16,281 nt of DNA from Candidatus Babelota bacterium. Lineage in GTDB: Bacteria; JAGOBX01. The DNA is taken from positions 1 to 16,281 of the forward strand of contig JAGOBX010000019.1 of the NCBI GenBank assembly GCA_017999075.1. The letters run 5' to 3'. The translations under genes and the position numbers were made by a program. A model generated the notes under the pieces. It ran no database searches. It saw only the letters and a program-made list of their open reading frames with translations, and had not been told where the DNA came from. Of this stretch, positions 8,660-16,160 are shown in pieces (the first letter of the stretch is position 1; the number at the start of each line of letters is the position of its first letter).

Positions 8660-9916
8660 TTATTCGGTAAATACTGTTTTGGTCATTTTTTTTACCAAAT
8701 GTTTTTCAAGTCTGATATAATTAGGCAAACCATTCAAATAAGGAGGATAATCTTCCCCTGTTATCAGAGGCTCACAGTAAATTCTAAAATCTTCTGTGAT
8801 ATGCATTCCATCATCGCTTATATATTCATCCGGTAAAAATTTTTCGTTATTTGCTATATTTTCAAGTTCAGTATACCCTGTTACCCATTGATACGGATCA
8901 TTGCTTTCACGGATTATTGTAACCATCTTGCCATTTAACCCCATTCCGGCAATTTCTACAGCTTTTTTACCGCAAGCTACTGCCTGAGTTACATCAACCT
9001 GCGAAGCTATATGTCTGCCCGAACGCTGGCAATAATCAAGTAATGCTGTATGCACTTTAATTTTTAAATTGTCTTTTATTATGCTGCCTACAACATTCCC
9101 GGCTCCGCCAAGCTGAGCGTGACCGAAACTGTCGGTTAAACCGCTTTCAGCTAAAAATTTTCCTGTTTCATCTTTAACTCCTTCAGAAACTCCTACTACG
9201 CAATATCCTATTTTCGAAACTGTCTTTTCCACTTTAGCTAAAAACTTATCTTTATTAAATTGACGTTCTGGCAATAAAATTACATGAGGACCGTCTTTGG
9301 GTGATCTATGAGCAAGACCGGTAGCTGCTGCTATCCAGCCCGCATGCCGCCCCATAGTTTCCAAAACAAATACTTTTGTAGAATCACGGTGCATAGATGC
9401 TACATCAAATGCTCCTTCAAGTATTGATATTGAATTATACTTAGCTACAGAACCAAAACCAGGACAATTATCTGTTACTGGCAAATCATTATCTACTGTT
9501 TTAGGTATTCCCACAACAACAAGATCGTATCCGAGTTCATTAGCCATTTTACTGAGCTTTAATGTGGTGTCCATAGAATCATTGCCGCCGTTATAAAAAA
9601 AGAACCTTATGTTATGAGCTTCAAACACTTCCATCATTCTTTCAAATTGTTTTCTGTTTTTTTCTATTGAACTCAATTTTCTGCGGCAGGAACCGAAAGC
9701 TCCTGCAGGCGTGTATCTTAACCCTTCTATATTTTCCGGAGCTTCCATTTGAATGTCTATAAGCTGTTCATATAATATTCCGTTTATTCCATTAAAACCG
9801 CCATAAATATTTTCAATAAAATCACAGCGTTGAGCTGCTTTAATAAGTCCGTATGCGGATGCATTTATTACACTTGTAACTCCGCCAGATTGAGCATAAA
9901 TAGCGTTTCCTTTCAT
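8660..9916 (-). CDS. pfp: 6-phosphofructokinase, pyrophosphate-dependent type
   Basis: This 418-residue cytoplasmic enzyme should phosphorylate fructose 6-phosphate to fructose 1,6-bisphosphate in glycolysis. Family motifs are clear: QSGG at residues 9-12, GGNDS at 110-114, PKTVDND at 138-144, the GFGS phosphate region at 153-156 and MGRHAGW at 188-194. In ATP-dependent enzymes the two specificity sites read GGDGS and PGTIDND. Here Asp113 and Lys139 replace those glycines, the known mark of pyrophosphate-dependent forms, which can run reversibly. The Asn in GGNDS, rather than Asp, is as I recall it in a clostridial-type subgroup. The ATG is preceded by a GGGGG Shine-Dalgarno at 9927-9923. The 176-nt gap upstream holds only weak -10-like hexamers (TATAAT at 10010-10005 without a good -35), so its promoter is unresolved. 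The RND gene follows closely. Confidence 0.92.
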   Translation of the reverse strand: MKGNAIYAQSGGVTSVINASAYGLIKAAQRCDFIENIYGGFNGINGILYEQLIDIQMEAPENIEGLRYTPAGAFGSCRRKLSSIEKNRKQFERMMEVFEAHNIRFFFYNGGNDSMDTTLKLSKMANELGYDLVVVGIPKTVDNDLPVTDNCPGFGSVAKYNSISILEGAFDVASMHRDSTKVFVLETMGRHAGWIAAATGLAHRSPKDGPHVILLPERQFNKDKFLAKVEKTVSKIGYCVVGVSEGVKDETGKFLAESGLTDSFGHAQLGGAGNVVGSIIKDNLKIKVHTALLDYCQRSGRHIASQVDVTQAVACGKKAVEIAGMGLNGKMVTIIRESNDPYQWVTGYTELENIANNEKFLPDEYISDDGMHITEDFRIYCEPLITGEDYPPYLNGLPNYIRLEKHLVKKMTKTVFTE

Positions 9917-10092
9917 TATTTACCCCCGAAAAATTATAAATTCAAATAATTTTTATGCCGCATTTAAAAATCAATGCAGCCACAACATTTTTATCTTAAT
10001 TCAGATTATATTAAAATTCAACACAAATTTTATCTATTAGAACAGTTTTTCTTTTTTTTAAATAAATTTCAAACAAATAAAAAATCAGTGAG

Positions 10093-10467
10093 TCAAAGAG
10101 GATTGTGAGAAACTAAGGTATCATTAACAATTTTTATTAAATTATCACGTTTTATAGGTTTTAAAACATAATTTTTAACGCCTGCCTTAAAAGCTTCTAA
10201 AATTACATTTTTTTGTTCAAGCGCTGAAACAATTATTATTTTTGCATCAGGAAATTCATTTATAATTTTTTCGGATGATTCAATCCCGTTTAATTTAGGC
10301 ATAGTTAAATCCATTGTAACCAGATCCGGCAATATTTTTTTATACTGTTCATACGCTTCTTCTCCATCTCCGGCTTCTCCTGCTATTGTATGCCCTTCTT
10401 TTATTAAAATAGTTTTAATAAAACTTCTCATTACAACCATATCATCAGCAACTAATATTTTTGCCAT
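10093..10467 (-). CDS. Single-domain response regulator, CheY-like
   Basis: This 124-residue protein is one complete receiver domain with no output domain. The conserved phosphorylation site is intact: acidic pair Asp8-Asp9, phosphoacceptor Asp53 (VTMDLTMP), Ser81 (VSALEQ), Tyr100 and Lys103 in the KP motif. The VTMDLTMPKLNGI segment is close to CheY of chemotaxis systems, so it may act by protein-protein contact, for example on a flagellar or pilus motor switch. No chemotaxis or motility genes are in the window to confirm this. The start has little Shine-Dalgarno. A TATAAT (10487-10482) lies only 15 nt upstream with no matching -35. A strong hairpin separates it from the preceding receiver gene, so it may be transcribed separately. 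It ends in TGA. Confidence 0.93.
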   Translation of the reverse strand: MAKILVADDMVVMRSFIKTILIKEGHTIAGEAGDGEEAYEQYKKILPDLVTMDLTMPKLNGIESSEKIINEFPDAKIIIVSALEQKNVILEAFKAGVKNYVLKPIKRDNLIKIVNDTLVSHNPL

Positions 10468-10510
10468 CGAATATCATCATTATTATATTTATAAATAAAA
10501 TAAATAATCC

Positions 10511-10545
10511 TATCCGGAAAATGCATAAAATACATTTTCCGGATA
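10511..10545. terminator. Perfect 13-bp hairpin between the two receiver genes
   Basis: TATCCGGAAAATG (10511-10523) is exactly complementary to CATTTTCCGGATA (10533-10545) around a 9-nt loop. Seven T residues follow on the plus strand (10550-10556). On the minus strand, where all the genes lie, the stem is preceded by seven A residues and followed by a broken T-rich run (GGATTATTTATTTT). It lies 46 nt past the stop of the 119-residue receiver gene, which suits a terminator for it, but the stronger T-run faces the other strand. Confidence 0.6.
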
Positions 10546-10591
10546 TAAGTTTTTTTAATTTTTACATGAAAAATATAAATAAAAACTGAAC

Positions 10592-10951
10592 TTATATTGA
10601 TTTAATTATTTCAATGAGTTTCGTAAAATCAGTAGGTTTTTTTATAAATGTTTTTGCTCCGACTTTCTCCATAGCTTTTTTTATATCTTCTTCTGGCCTT
10701 GCAGAATTAATTATTATCGGTATGTTTTTAGCAAGATTTCTACTTTTAAACGCTGAAATTACCGCATCTCCGTCAATATACGGTAAATTTAAATCAAGAA
10801 TTATCACGTCAGGAGGATTATTTATAATTATATCTACCGCATCGAAACCTTTTGTGGCAAAAAATAATTCAAAATCCTGAGATACAAGACGTTTTTTTAA
10901 AACTTCAATATAATCAACATCATCCTCAATAATTAAAACTTTTTTTGACAT
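10592..10951 (-). CDS. Single-domain response regulator (receiver only)
   Basis: This 119-residue protein is a stand-alone receiver domain. Acidic residues Glu9-Asp10-Asp11, phosphoacceptor Asp53 (IILDLNLP), Ser83 (INSARP) and Lys105 in KKP are all present, so it should accept a phosphoryl group from a histidine kinase or phosphotransfer protein. It differs from the neighbouring CheY-like protein: the DLNLPYIDGDAV segment is closer to Spo0F/DivK-type or hybrid-kinase receivers. The ATG at 10951 has a strong GAGGGGG Shine-Dalgarno. The 72-nt upstream gap is almost pure A/T and lacks a convincing promoter, so readthrough from the argJ unit is possible. The partner kinase is not identified; the sensor kinase at 13591-16068 is the only one in the window. 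Confidence 0.92.
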   Translation of the reverse strand: MSKKVLIIEDDVDYIEVLKKRLVSQDFELFFATKGFDAVDIIINNPPDVIILDLNLPYIDGDAVISAFKSRNLAKNIPIIINSARPEEDIKKAMEKVGAKTFIKKPTDFTKLIEIIKSI

Positions 10952-11023
10952 TATTTTTCCCCCTCAATAAATAAAATTTAACTTCAATAAAATTAAAAAA
11001 AATTAAATTTTCAATTCAATCAA

Positions 11024-11416
11024 TTATTCAATTGATTCAAAATAATTCTTAACTTTAGTTTCTGTATCAATACCGTTTTTCCGTCGTTCTTCAAGTATAT
11101 ATTTTATTCTGTTAATATAATGAAGAGCGCTCAATTTCAATTGCTCTTTAGGAATATGTTTATAATTATAATAAACATTATGGAAATGTGTTTGAGCGAT
11201 TTCATATTTTTGATTTTTAAACGCATATTCTCCGGCATTGTACTCATCATAAAACTTTTGATCTATTGATTGAGCATCGCTTTTTATATTTTTTTCCTTC
11301 AACTCCAAAAATCTGTCAGGATCATTTTGATAATCATTGGCAGAAAAAAATACTGCATAAACCGATAATCCCAATATTAACAAAATAAAACCTATTCTTA
11401 CAACGCTTGGATGCAT
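11024..11416 (-). CDS. Small membrane-anchored protein with TPR-like helical hairpin
   Basis: I do not recognise a named family for this 130-residue protein. Residues 7-24 form one hydrophobic helix after a short basic start, consistent with an uncleaved anchor or signal peptide; there is no lipobox. The rest is soluble and charged. Residues about 59-86 fit one tetratricopeptide-type helix pair (YNAGEYAFKNQKYEIAQTHF), and a further helix follows to about residue 112. One TPR hairpin usually implies protein binding or self-assembly. It starts 9 nt after the argJ stop with no good Shine-Dalgarno, so it is probably cotranscribed and perhaps translationally coupled. Nothing links it to arginine synthesis beyond position. 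Confidence 0.75.
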   Translation of the reverse strand: MHPSVVRIGFILLILGLSVYAVFFSANDYQNDPDRFLELKEKNIKSDAQSIDQKFYDEYNAGEYAFKNQKYEIAQTHFHNVYYNYKHIPKEQLKLSALHYINRIKYILEERRKNGIDTETKVKNYFESIE

Positions 11417-11425
11417 AATATTTAA

Positions 11426-12688
11426 TTAAGTAGAATATTCAGCATTAATTTTTACATAATCATAAGTTAAATCAGAAGTCCAAACTACAGCTTCTTCGCA
11501 TTCATCCATACCCATATCTACAGTTACATGAATTTCTCTCAGTTTCATTATTTTATTTAATTTTTCCGAATCATATTCAGCTTCCATACATTTTTCAAAA
11601 ATCAAATTATTATTAAGAAATAATTTCACTTTATCTGGATCAAACTCGAATTTTGCGCTGCCTATAGAAGAAATTATTCTGCCCCAATTTAAATCGCATC
11701 CGAAAAATGCAGTTTTTACCAGATTAGAATTCGCTATGAGTTCAGCTATAATTTTTCCTTGTTCATAAGATCCTGAATTAACAACTTTTATCTGCAAAAA
11801 TTTTGTTGCGCCTTCTCCGTCTTTTACAATCATTTTGGCAAGTTCAACGCATATGTATGTTAATTTTTCTGTAAACTTTTTATATTCATTTGATTTAACG
11901 TCTGTTATAATATCATTTTCCGCCATTCCATTCGCCATAACATAAACACTGTCATTCGTTGACATATCTCCGTCAACTGTAATAGAATTAAATGATTTCA
12001 ATACTGCATTCTGTAATGCATAATTCAATGTTTTTCCGTCTATTAAAACATCGGTAGTAATAAAGCATAACATAGTTGCCATATTCGGATTTATCATTCC
12101 TGCGCCTTTAGCGCATCCGCCTATAACAATATTCTTATTTCCTAACTTAAACGATACATTGATTTTTTTTTCTGATGTGTCAGTCGTCATTATTGATTTT
12201 GCAAAATTATTGTCAGCATTGTTACTTAAAGATTCTTTCAATAATTTTATGTTGCCCACCATTTTTTCAATAGGAAGTTGAACTCCTATTTTCCCGGTTG
12301 ATGCAGTTAAAATTCTATCCTGCGGCACATCAAATTCTATTGAAGATTTTTCTATCACAAATCTGTTTAATTTCAATCCTTTTTCTCCTGTGCATGCGTT
12401 TGCAGAACCGCTGTTAACTACAATTAATCTTTTATATTCTGTTTTTTGTAATTGTTCTTTAGAAATTATTACAGGAGCCGCAGCAAATTTATTTGATGTG
12501 AAACAGGCGGATGTTACAGCGTCTTTTACCGAATATACGCATCCCAAATCATAATTGGAGTTTTTTTTCAACCCCGCTTTAATGCCCGCAGCCAGAAAAC
12601 CTCTGGCTGCGGTTACACCTATATTGTTTTTTGATTCAATATTAACGTTTGGAGAATTGATACCGTTTTCTGGCTTTTGCCTGACCAT
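11426..12688 (-). CDS. argJ: Arginine biosynthesis protein ArgJ (glutamate N-acetyltransferase)
   Basis: ArgJ moves the acetyl group from N-acetylornithine to glutamate, closing the cyclic arginine pathway; some members also use acetyl-CoA. Numbered from the preferred start, the family motifs are NSGSANACTG (92-101), KGAGMINPNMATM (194-206), VDGDMSTND (238-246), GEGATK (292-297) and a C-terminal GCDLNWGRI. The precursor is cleaved before the Thr of GAT (Thr295), which becomes the N-terminal nucleophile. The frame opens at a TTG (12703). I prefer ATG at 12688, giving 420 residues, because AAAGGA at 12700-12695 sits 6 nt before it. The gene therefore overlaps rpsI by 47 nt, and its first ~25 residues are an extension before the usual VTAARGF start. 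No internal ATG, GTG or TTG removes the overlap. Whether it is mono- or bifunctional cannot be read here. Confidence 0.93.
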   Translation of the reverse strand: MVRQKPENGINSPNVNIESKNNIGVTAARGFLAAGIKAGLKKNSNYDLGCVYSVKDAVTSACFTSNKFAAAPVIISKEQLQKTEYKRLIVVNSGSANACTGEKGLKLNRFVIEKSSIEFDVPQDRILTASTGKIGVQLPIEKMVGNIKLLKESLSNNADNNFAKSIMTTDTSEKKINVSFKLGNKNIVIGGCAKGAGMINPNMATMLCFITTDVLIDGKTLNYALQNAVLKSFNSITVDGDMSTNDSVYVMANGMAENDIITDVKSNEYKKFTEKLTYICVELAKMIVKDGEGATKFLQIKVVNSGSYEQGKIIAELIANSNLVKTAFFGCDLNWGRIISSIGSAKFEFDPDKVKLFLNNNLIFEKCMEAEYDSEKLNKIMKLREIHVTVDMGMDECEEAVVWTSDLTYDYVKINAEYST

Positions 12689-13031
12689 ATTTTTTCCTTT
12701 CAACTTTTCTTGGATCTCTTGTTAAATATCCTTCGCCCTTAAGCTGTTTTTTTAAATTAGGTTCGCTTTTAATTAAAGCTCTGGAAATTCCTAACCTTAT
12801 AGCTTCAGCCTGACCCGTAGTGCCGCCGCCGTTAACGCTTATAACTATATCGTAATTTCCAAGTGTGTTGGTTAATTCCAAAGGCTGTTTAACAGCGCTT
12901 ATCAAAGAACCTTTATCAAAATATTCTTCGAGTTTTTTATCATTAATTGTAATCTTGCCCTCGCCTGATTTCATGTAAATTTTCGCGATTGACCTTTTTC
13001 TTCTTCCTAAACCCAAAATATAATTAATCAT
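12642..13031 (-). CDS. rpsI: 30S ribosomal protein S9
   Basis: This 129-residue protein is a full-length S9. It has GLGRRKRSIA near the N-terminus (residues 7-16), the conserved VNGGGTTGQAEAIRLGISRAL core and the Arg/Lys-rich tail ending QFSKR, which reaches toward the P-site tRNA in the small subunit. The ATG at 13031 has an AGGAGG site about 11 nt upstream. It follows rplM by 22 nt, the usual L13-S9 pairing. Its last 15 codons overlap the start of argJ in another frame. Confidence 0.97.
   Translation of the reverse strand: MINYILGLGRRKRSIAKIYMKSGEGKITINDKKLEEYFDKGSLISAVKQPLELTNTLGNYDIVISVNGGGTTGQAEAIRLGISRALIKSEPNLKKQLKGEGYLTRDPRKVERKKYGQAKARKRYQFSKR
12695..12700 (-). promoter_or_regulatory. 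Shine-Dalgarno choosing the argJ start, inside rpsI
   Basis: AAAGGA on the minus strand is followed by a 6-nt spacer and the ATG at 12688-12686. It lies within the rpsI coding sequence. It favours this ATG over the upstream TTG at 12703, whose frame runs through the site itself. Confidence 0.65.
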
Positions 13032-13053
13032 TTTTTATATATCCTCCTAAAAA

Positions 13054-13482
13054 TTATAACTCGATTTTTAAAGGCTGTTGGGATTCGTGATTATGCGCAT
13101 TCCCGGAAAAAACTCTGACTTTTTTTAAAAGTTTTCTGCCAAGATGATTTTTAGGAAGCATTCCTTTTACCGCATGTAAAATCACTTCTTCAGGTTTTGT
13201 TTTCATCATATCTTTAAGTTTAGTCATTTTAAAATGACCAACCCATAATGAATGTTTGAAATATTCCTTCTGTTCAAGTTTATTGCCTGTAACTTTTATT
13301 TTAGACGCATTCGTTATTACAACAAAATCGCCGCAATCTTTATCCTGCCTGAATTCAGGTTTGTTTTTTCCTTTTATGATTTCAACAATTTTTACAGCCA
13401 ATTTCCCGAGAGTTTGACCGTCAGCATCTATTAGATACCATTTTTTTTCAATCTGCTCCGGTTCAATTAATGTAGTTTTCAT
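13054..13482 (-). CDS. rplM: 50S ribosomal protein L13
   Basis: This is ribosomal protein L13 of the large subunit, an early assembly protein. Seen motifs are WYLIDADGQTLGKLA near the N-terminus, the DFVVITNA core, and AVKGMLPKNHLGR followed by KVRVFSGNAHNH, all diagnostic. The frame runs open to a TTG at 13500. I take ATG at 13482 because AGGAGA (13497-13492) lies 9 nt upstream and inside the longer version, and because the resulting 142 residues equals the usual L13 length. It is first in the rplM-rpsI-argJ unit, with a promoter about 70-100 nt upstream. Confidence 0.97.
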   Translation of the reverse strand: MKTTLIEPEQIEKKWYLIDADGQTLGKLAVKIVEIIKGKNKPEFRQDKDCGDFVVITNASKIKVTGNKLEQKEYFKHSLWVGHFKMTKLKDMMKTKPEEVILHAVKGMLPKNHLGRKLLKKVRVFSGNAHNHESQQPLKIEL

Positions 13483-13553
13483 CTCTGATTTTCTCCTCAA
13501 TCAATTATTATAAAGTTTTTTCTTAAATTAATAATATGTCACAAAACAGTAGT

Positions 13554-13581
13554 ATTTTATTAAAATACTTATGAATGTCAA
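13554..13581 (-). promoter_or_regulatory. Sigma70-type promoter of the rplM-rpsI-argJ operon
   Basis: TTGACA (13581-13576) is a perfect -35 box and TAAAAT (13559-13554) matches -10 at five of six bases, with a 16-nt spacer. An 8-bp AT palindrome (AGTATTTT 13551-13558 and AAAATACT 13562-13569) overlaps the -10 box. Initiation near 13547 gives a leader of about 65 nt. In that leader a weak 5-bp stem (TGATT/AATCA, 13503-13486) would place the AGGAGA ribosome site in its loop. Confidence 0.7.
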
Positions 13582-13590
13582 GTTTTTTTA

Positions 13591-16068
13591 TTAGTTTTTT
13601 TTCGGAAGAGTAAAAGAAAAAATACATCCGCCTTCCGGCAAAGTCGCAGCAAAAACTTCTCCGCCAAGTTTATTTATAATAGTTTTTACTATATATAATC
13701 CAAGTCCGCTGCCGTTATCACTGTTTTTTCCAAGACGTTTAAACGGCATAAATAATTCTTTAAGCTTGTCTTCAGGAATTCCTTTACCATTATCCTGAAC
13801 CCAGCAGCATATATGCGTAGAATTAAGTTCAAACGCTCCTATCTGCAGTTTTGGAGGACGGCCGCTGTATTTGATACCGTTCATTATATAATTCATCCAA
13901 ACCTCTTCAATCCACGGAGCATACCCGGCAGATTCAGGCCATATTTCCTGAACTGTTATTTCAGTTTTTGATTCCTGTATAAAATAATCCAGATGCGCAA
14001 GCGCGTTATTGACAATATCCCTCATATTAAGCGGTTCAACCGATACATCATTATTCCTTGCGCTTGCCAGCAGCAATAAATCATTTATAATGCATTCCAT
14101 TTTATATATAATCTTCAAAGTCCTTTCTAGATAATTTACACATACTTCTCTCCGGCATTCCCCCTCTTTTTTGCATTTTTTTGCAACCAAATCAACATAA
14201 CCCATTATTGAAGTAAGCGGAGCTTTAAGATCGTGTGCTACAGTGTGGGCATATGCTTTCAGTTCAACATTTCCCTTTTCAAGTTCATTTGAATAATGTC
14301 TCAATTTTAATTCTGTTTCTTTTTGTTCTGATATATCTATTATAAGTCCCCGCGTGCCTATGATTCTGCGTTCATTTATAATCGGCAAAGCATATATAAG
14401 TATTGGAAAAGTTGTTCCGTCTTTCCTTAATGCAGTGAACTCTTTATCATTATTAGGCTTGCCTGCAAGGATATTCCTTAGAGAATTCATCATTTTTATT
14501 TTTTCATCAGGAATAACTGTTTGGGTAATATGAATCTTCTTTGCCAAATCTTTTGTTTTGTATCCGAAAGCTGTAAAACCTCTCCTGTTGCTGTATGTAA
14601 TATTCCCTTCAGTATCAGTTTCAAAAATTATTTGAGGTATTAAATCTGCCACATCGCAAAAACGCGTTTTACATTCAACAAGAGATTTCTCGGTTTTTTT
14701 CAGCGTTGTAATATCAACTATTGAAACAAATAATTTTGACCAGTCATTAGAATGATTTTCAAAAAGGGAAACTGTAAGAAGCGTATCTATTTTTTCCCCG
14801 GTGCTTTGAACTTGTTCTATTTCTGAAGAAAAATATGTTTTTCCGTCAATTAAAGTAAGCAGTTCTTCTTTAAAAACCATATATGATTTTTCAGTAAAAA
14901 TCGTGTTAAGTCCGGAATAAAAAGAAAGTTTATCCTTAACTTTATACAACTTTATCGTAGCCTGGTTTATATCTAAAACTTTTATCAGTTTGGCGCAATA
15001 TTTTAATTGTTCAGGATACAAATCAAAAAACTCTCTGAAATTTTTTATTCCGATTTTTTTTAAGTTTTCTATATACCTTTTCAATTCCGATGCATCTTCC
15101 TTCCATAATGATATCGGAGAATACTCGAAAAGATTTCTATACCGCGTTTCCGAATCTCTCACGTCCGAAGTCGTTTGAAAATTTTTATCAGAATCGGAAT
15201 CAAAATCTTCCGAAGTTAATTGTTCAGAGTTATTACTTGCAATTTGCCTCGCACCTTGATTAAATACAGGTTTTCCTGAATTATCACTTTTTAATATATC
15301 AACAAGAATAGTTCCTGTAATTAAAACAGGTTTTGAATTTTCATCAAACGCTAATTCAAGCATCTCATATATCCATCTGTAATTTCCATCTTTATGAAGC
15401 ATTCTGTATTCAAAACAAATATTTTTTTTTTCAAACAAATCTTTCAATCGGCATTTAAAATTATTAATATCGTCAGGATGAATCAAAGAATTTCTAAAAT
15501 TCGGATCATTCGTAAATTGAGAAGGAGCATATCCGAGAATTGAAGAAACATTGCCGCTTATAAAAGTTATAGGATAATCTTTCTCTACAGAACAAGTATA
15601 AATAACAGTCGAAGGCTGACTTAATAAATATTTTAAACCTGTATTTATCTCTGAAAGTTTTTGTTCATTTTTCTGCACGAGTTGTTTTGAATAATTCAAT
15701 TCAAGATACATTTCAATTTTTGAAATAAAATCGTCACGGTTTATTGGAATTTTGATATAATCCGATATTCCTGAATGATATGCCTTACTTATATATTTTG
15801 ATTCTGTTCTTGATGTTAAAAAAATTATAGGTATATTCGAAGTGGTTTTCTTTTTTTTTAATTTCTTACATATTTCAAAAGCATTTGTTCCATTTATTGT
15901 TTCATTTAAAATTATTATATCAGGTTTTTCATTTTCAGCTGCTGCAATACAATCATTTTTATCATCACAAACTACAAATTTTATATATATTTTTTTTCTA
16001 AAATATTTATTTAGACATTTCTGAATCACTTCAGAATCGTTTATAATAAGTATTTTTGAAAAATTCAT
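13591..16068 (-). CDS. Soluble PAS sensor histidine kinase with degenerate N-terminal receiver
   Basis: This 825-residue protein has no membrane segment and is probably cytoplasmic. Order: receiver-like domain (about 4-125), PAS (about 150-256, PAS_3 type with HPDD and YRWIYE), an acidic Ser-rich linker (about 275-305), an atypical PAS region with a long helical insert (about 306-458), a third PAS (about 466-585), HisKA (about 590-675) and HATPase (about 715-825). The kinase core looks active: phospho-accepting His612 (AHDLKAPLT), N-box Asn726/Asn730, G1 DNGKGIP at 759-765 and G2 GSGLGLYIVK at 786-795. The receiver is not canonical: Asn55 stands where the phosphoacceptor Asp should be, and Ile107 replaces the usual Lys before Pro. 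A cysteine cluster (Cys632, Cys638, Cys643) sits in the HisKA hairpin. It is monocistronic by appearance; the signal and partner regulator are unknown. Confidence 0.92.
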   Translation of the reverse strand: MNFSKILIINDSEVIQKCLNKYFRKKIYIKFVVCDDKNDCIAAAENEKPDIIILNETINGTNAFEICKKLKKKKTTSNIPIIFLTSRTESKYISKAYHSGISDYIKIPINRDDFISKIEMYLELNYSKQLVQKNEQKLSEINTGLKYLLSQPSTVIYTCSVEKDYPITFISGNVSSILGYAPSQFTNDPNFRNSLIHPDDINNFKCRLKDLFEKKNICFEYRMLHKDGNYRWIYEMLELAFDENSKPVLITGTILVDILKSDNSGKPVFNQGARQIASNNSEQLTSEDFDSDSDKNFQTTSDVRDSETRYRNLFEYSPISLWKEDASELKRYIENLKKIGIKNFREFFDLYPEQLKYCAKLIKVLDINQATIKLYKVKDKLSFYSGLNTIFTEKSYMVFKEELLTLIDGKTYFSSEIEQVQSTGEKIDTLLTVSLFENHSNDWSKLFVSIVDITTLKKTEKSLVECKTRFCDVADLIPQIIFETDTEGNITYSNRRGFTAFGYKTKDLAKKIHITQTVIPDEKIKMMNSLRNILAGKPNNDKEFTALRKDGTTFPILIYALPIINERRIIGTRGLIIDISEQKETELKLRHYSNELEKGNVELKAYAHTVAHDLKAPLTSIMGYVDLVAKKCKKEGECRREVCVNYLERTLKIIYKMECIINDLLLLASARNNDVSVEPLNMRDIVNNALAHLDYFIQESKTEITVQEIWPESAGYAPWIEEVWMNYIMNGIKYSGRPPKLQIGAFELNSTHICCWVQDNGKGIPEDKLKELFMPFKRLGKNSDNGSGLGLYIVKTIINKLGGEVFAATLPEGGCIFSFTLPKKN

Positions 16069-16160
16069 CAGCTCTACCGTTTTTATTTTATTAAATTTTT
16101 ATATTAATATTTAATTTATATAATATTATTTATTTTAATTACATTTTTTTATCTATTATA

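Noticed and set aside
10005-10010. TATAAT upstream of pfp on the minus strand
   Set aside because: No reasonable -35 box at 16-18 nt; such hexamers are frequent here by base composition.
10482-10487. TATAAT just upstream of the CheY-like gene
   Set aside because: It would give a leader of about 8 nt and has no matching -35 box.
10995-11037. Hairpin AATCAATT/AATTGATT near the stop of the 130-residue protein, followed by a run of eight T on the minus strand
   Set aside because: The stem is AT-rich and the T-run begins about 15 nt away, so it is not a convincing intrinsic terminator.
12689-12703. TTG at 12703 as the argJ start
   Set aside because: The AAAGGA ribosome site lies downstream of it and is properly spaced for the ATG at 12688.
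13483-13500. TTG at 13500 as the rplM start
   Set aside because: It would translate through the AGGAGA ribosome site; the ATG at 13482 gives the standard 142-residue L13.
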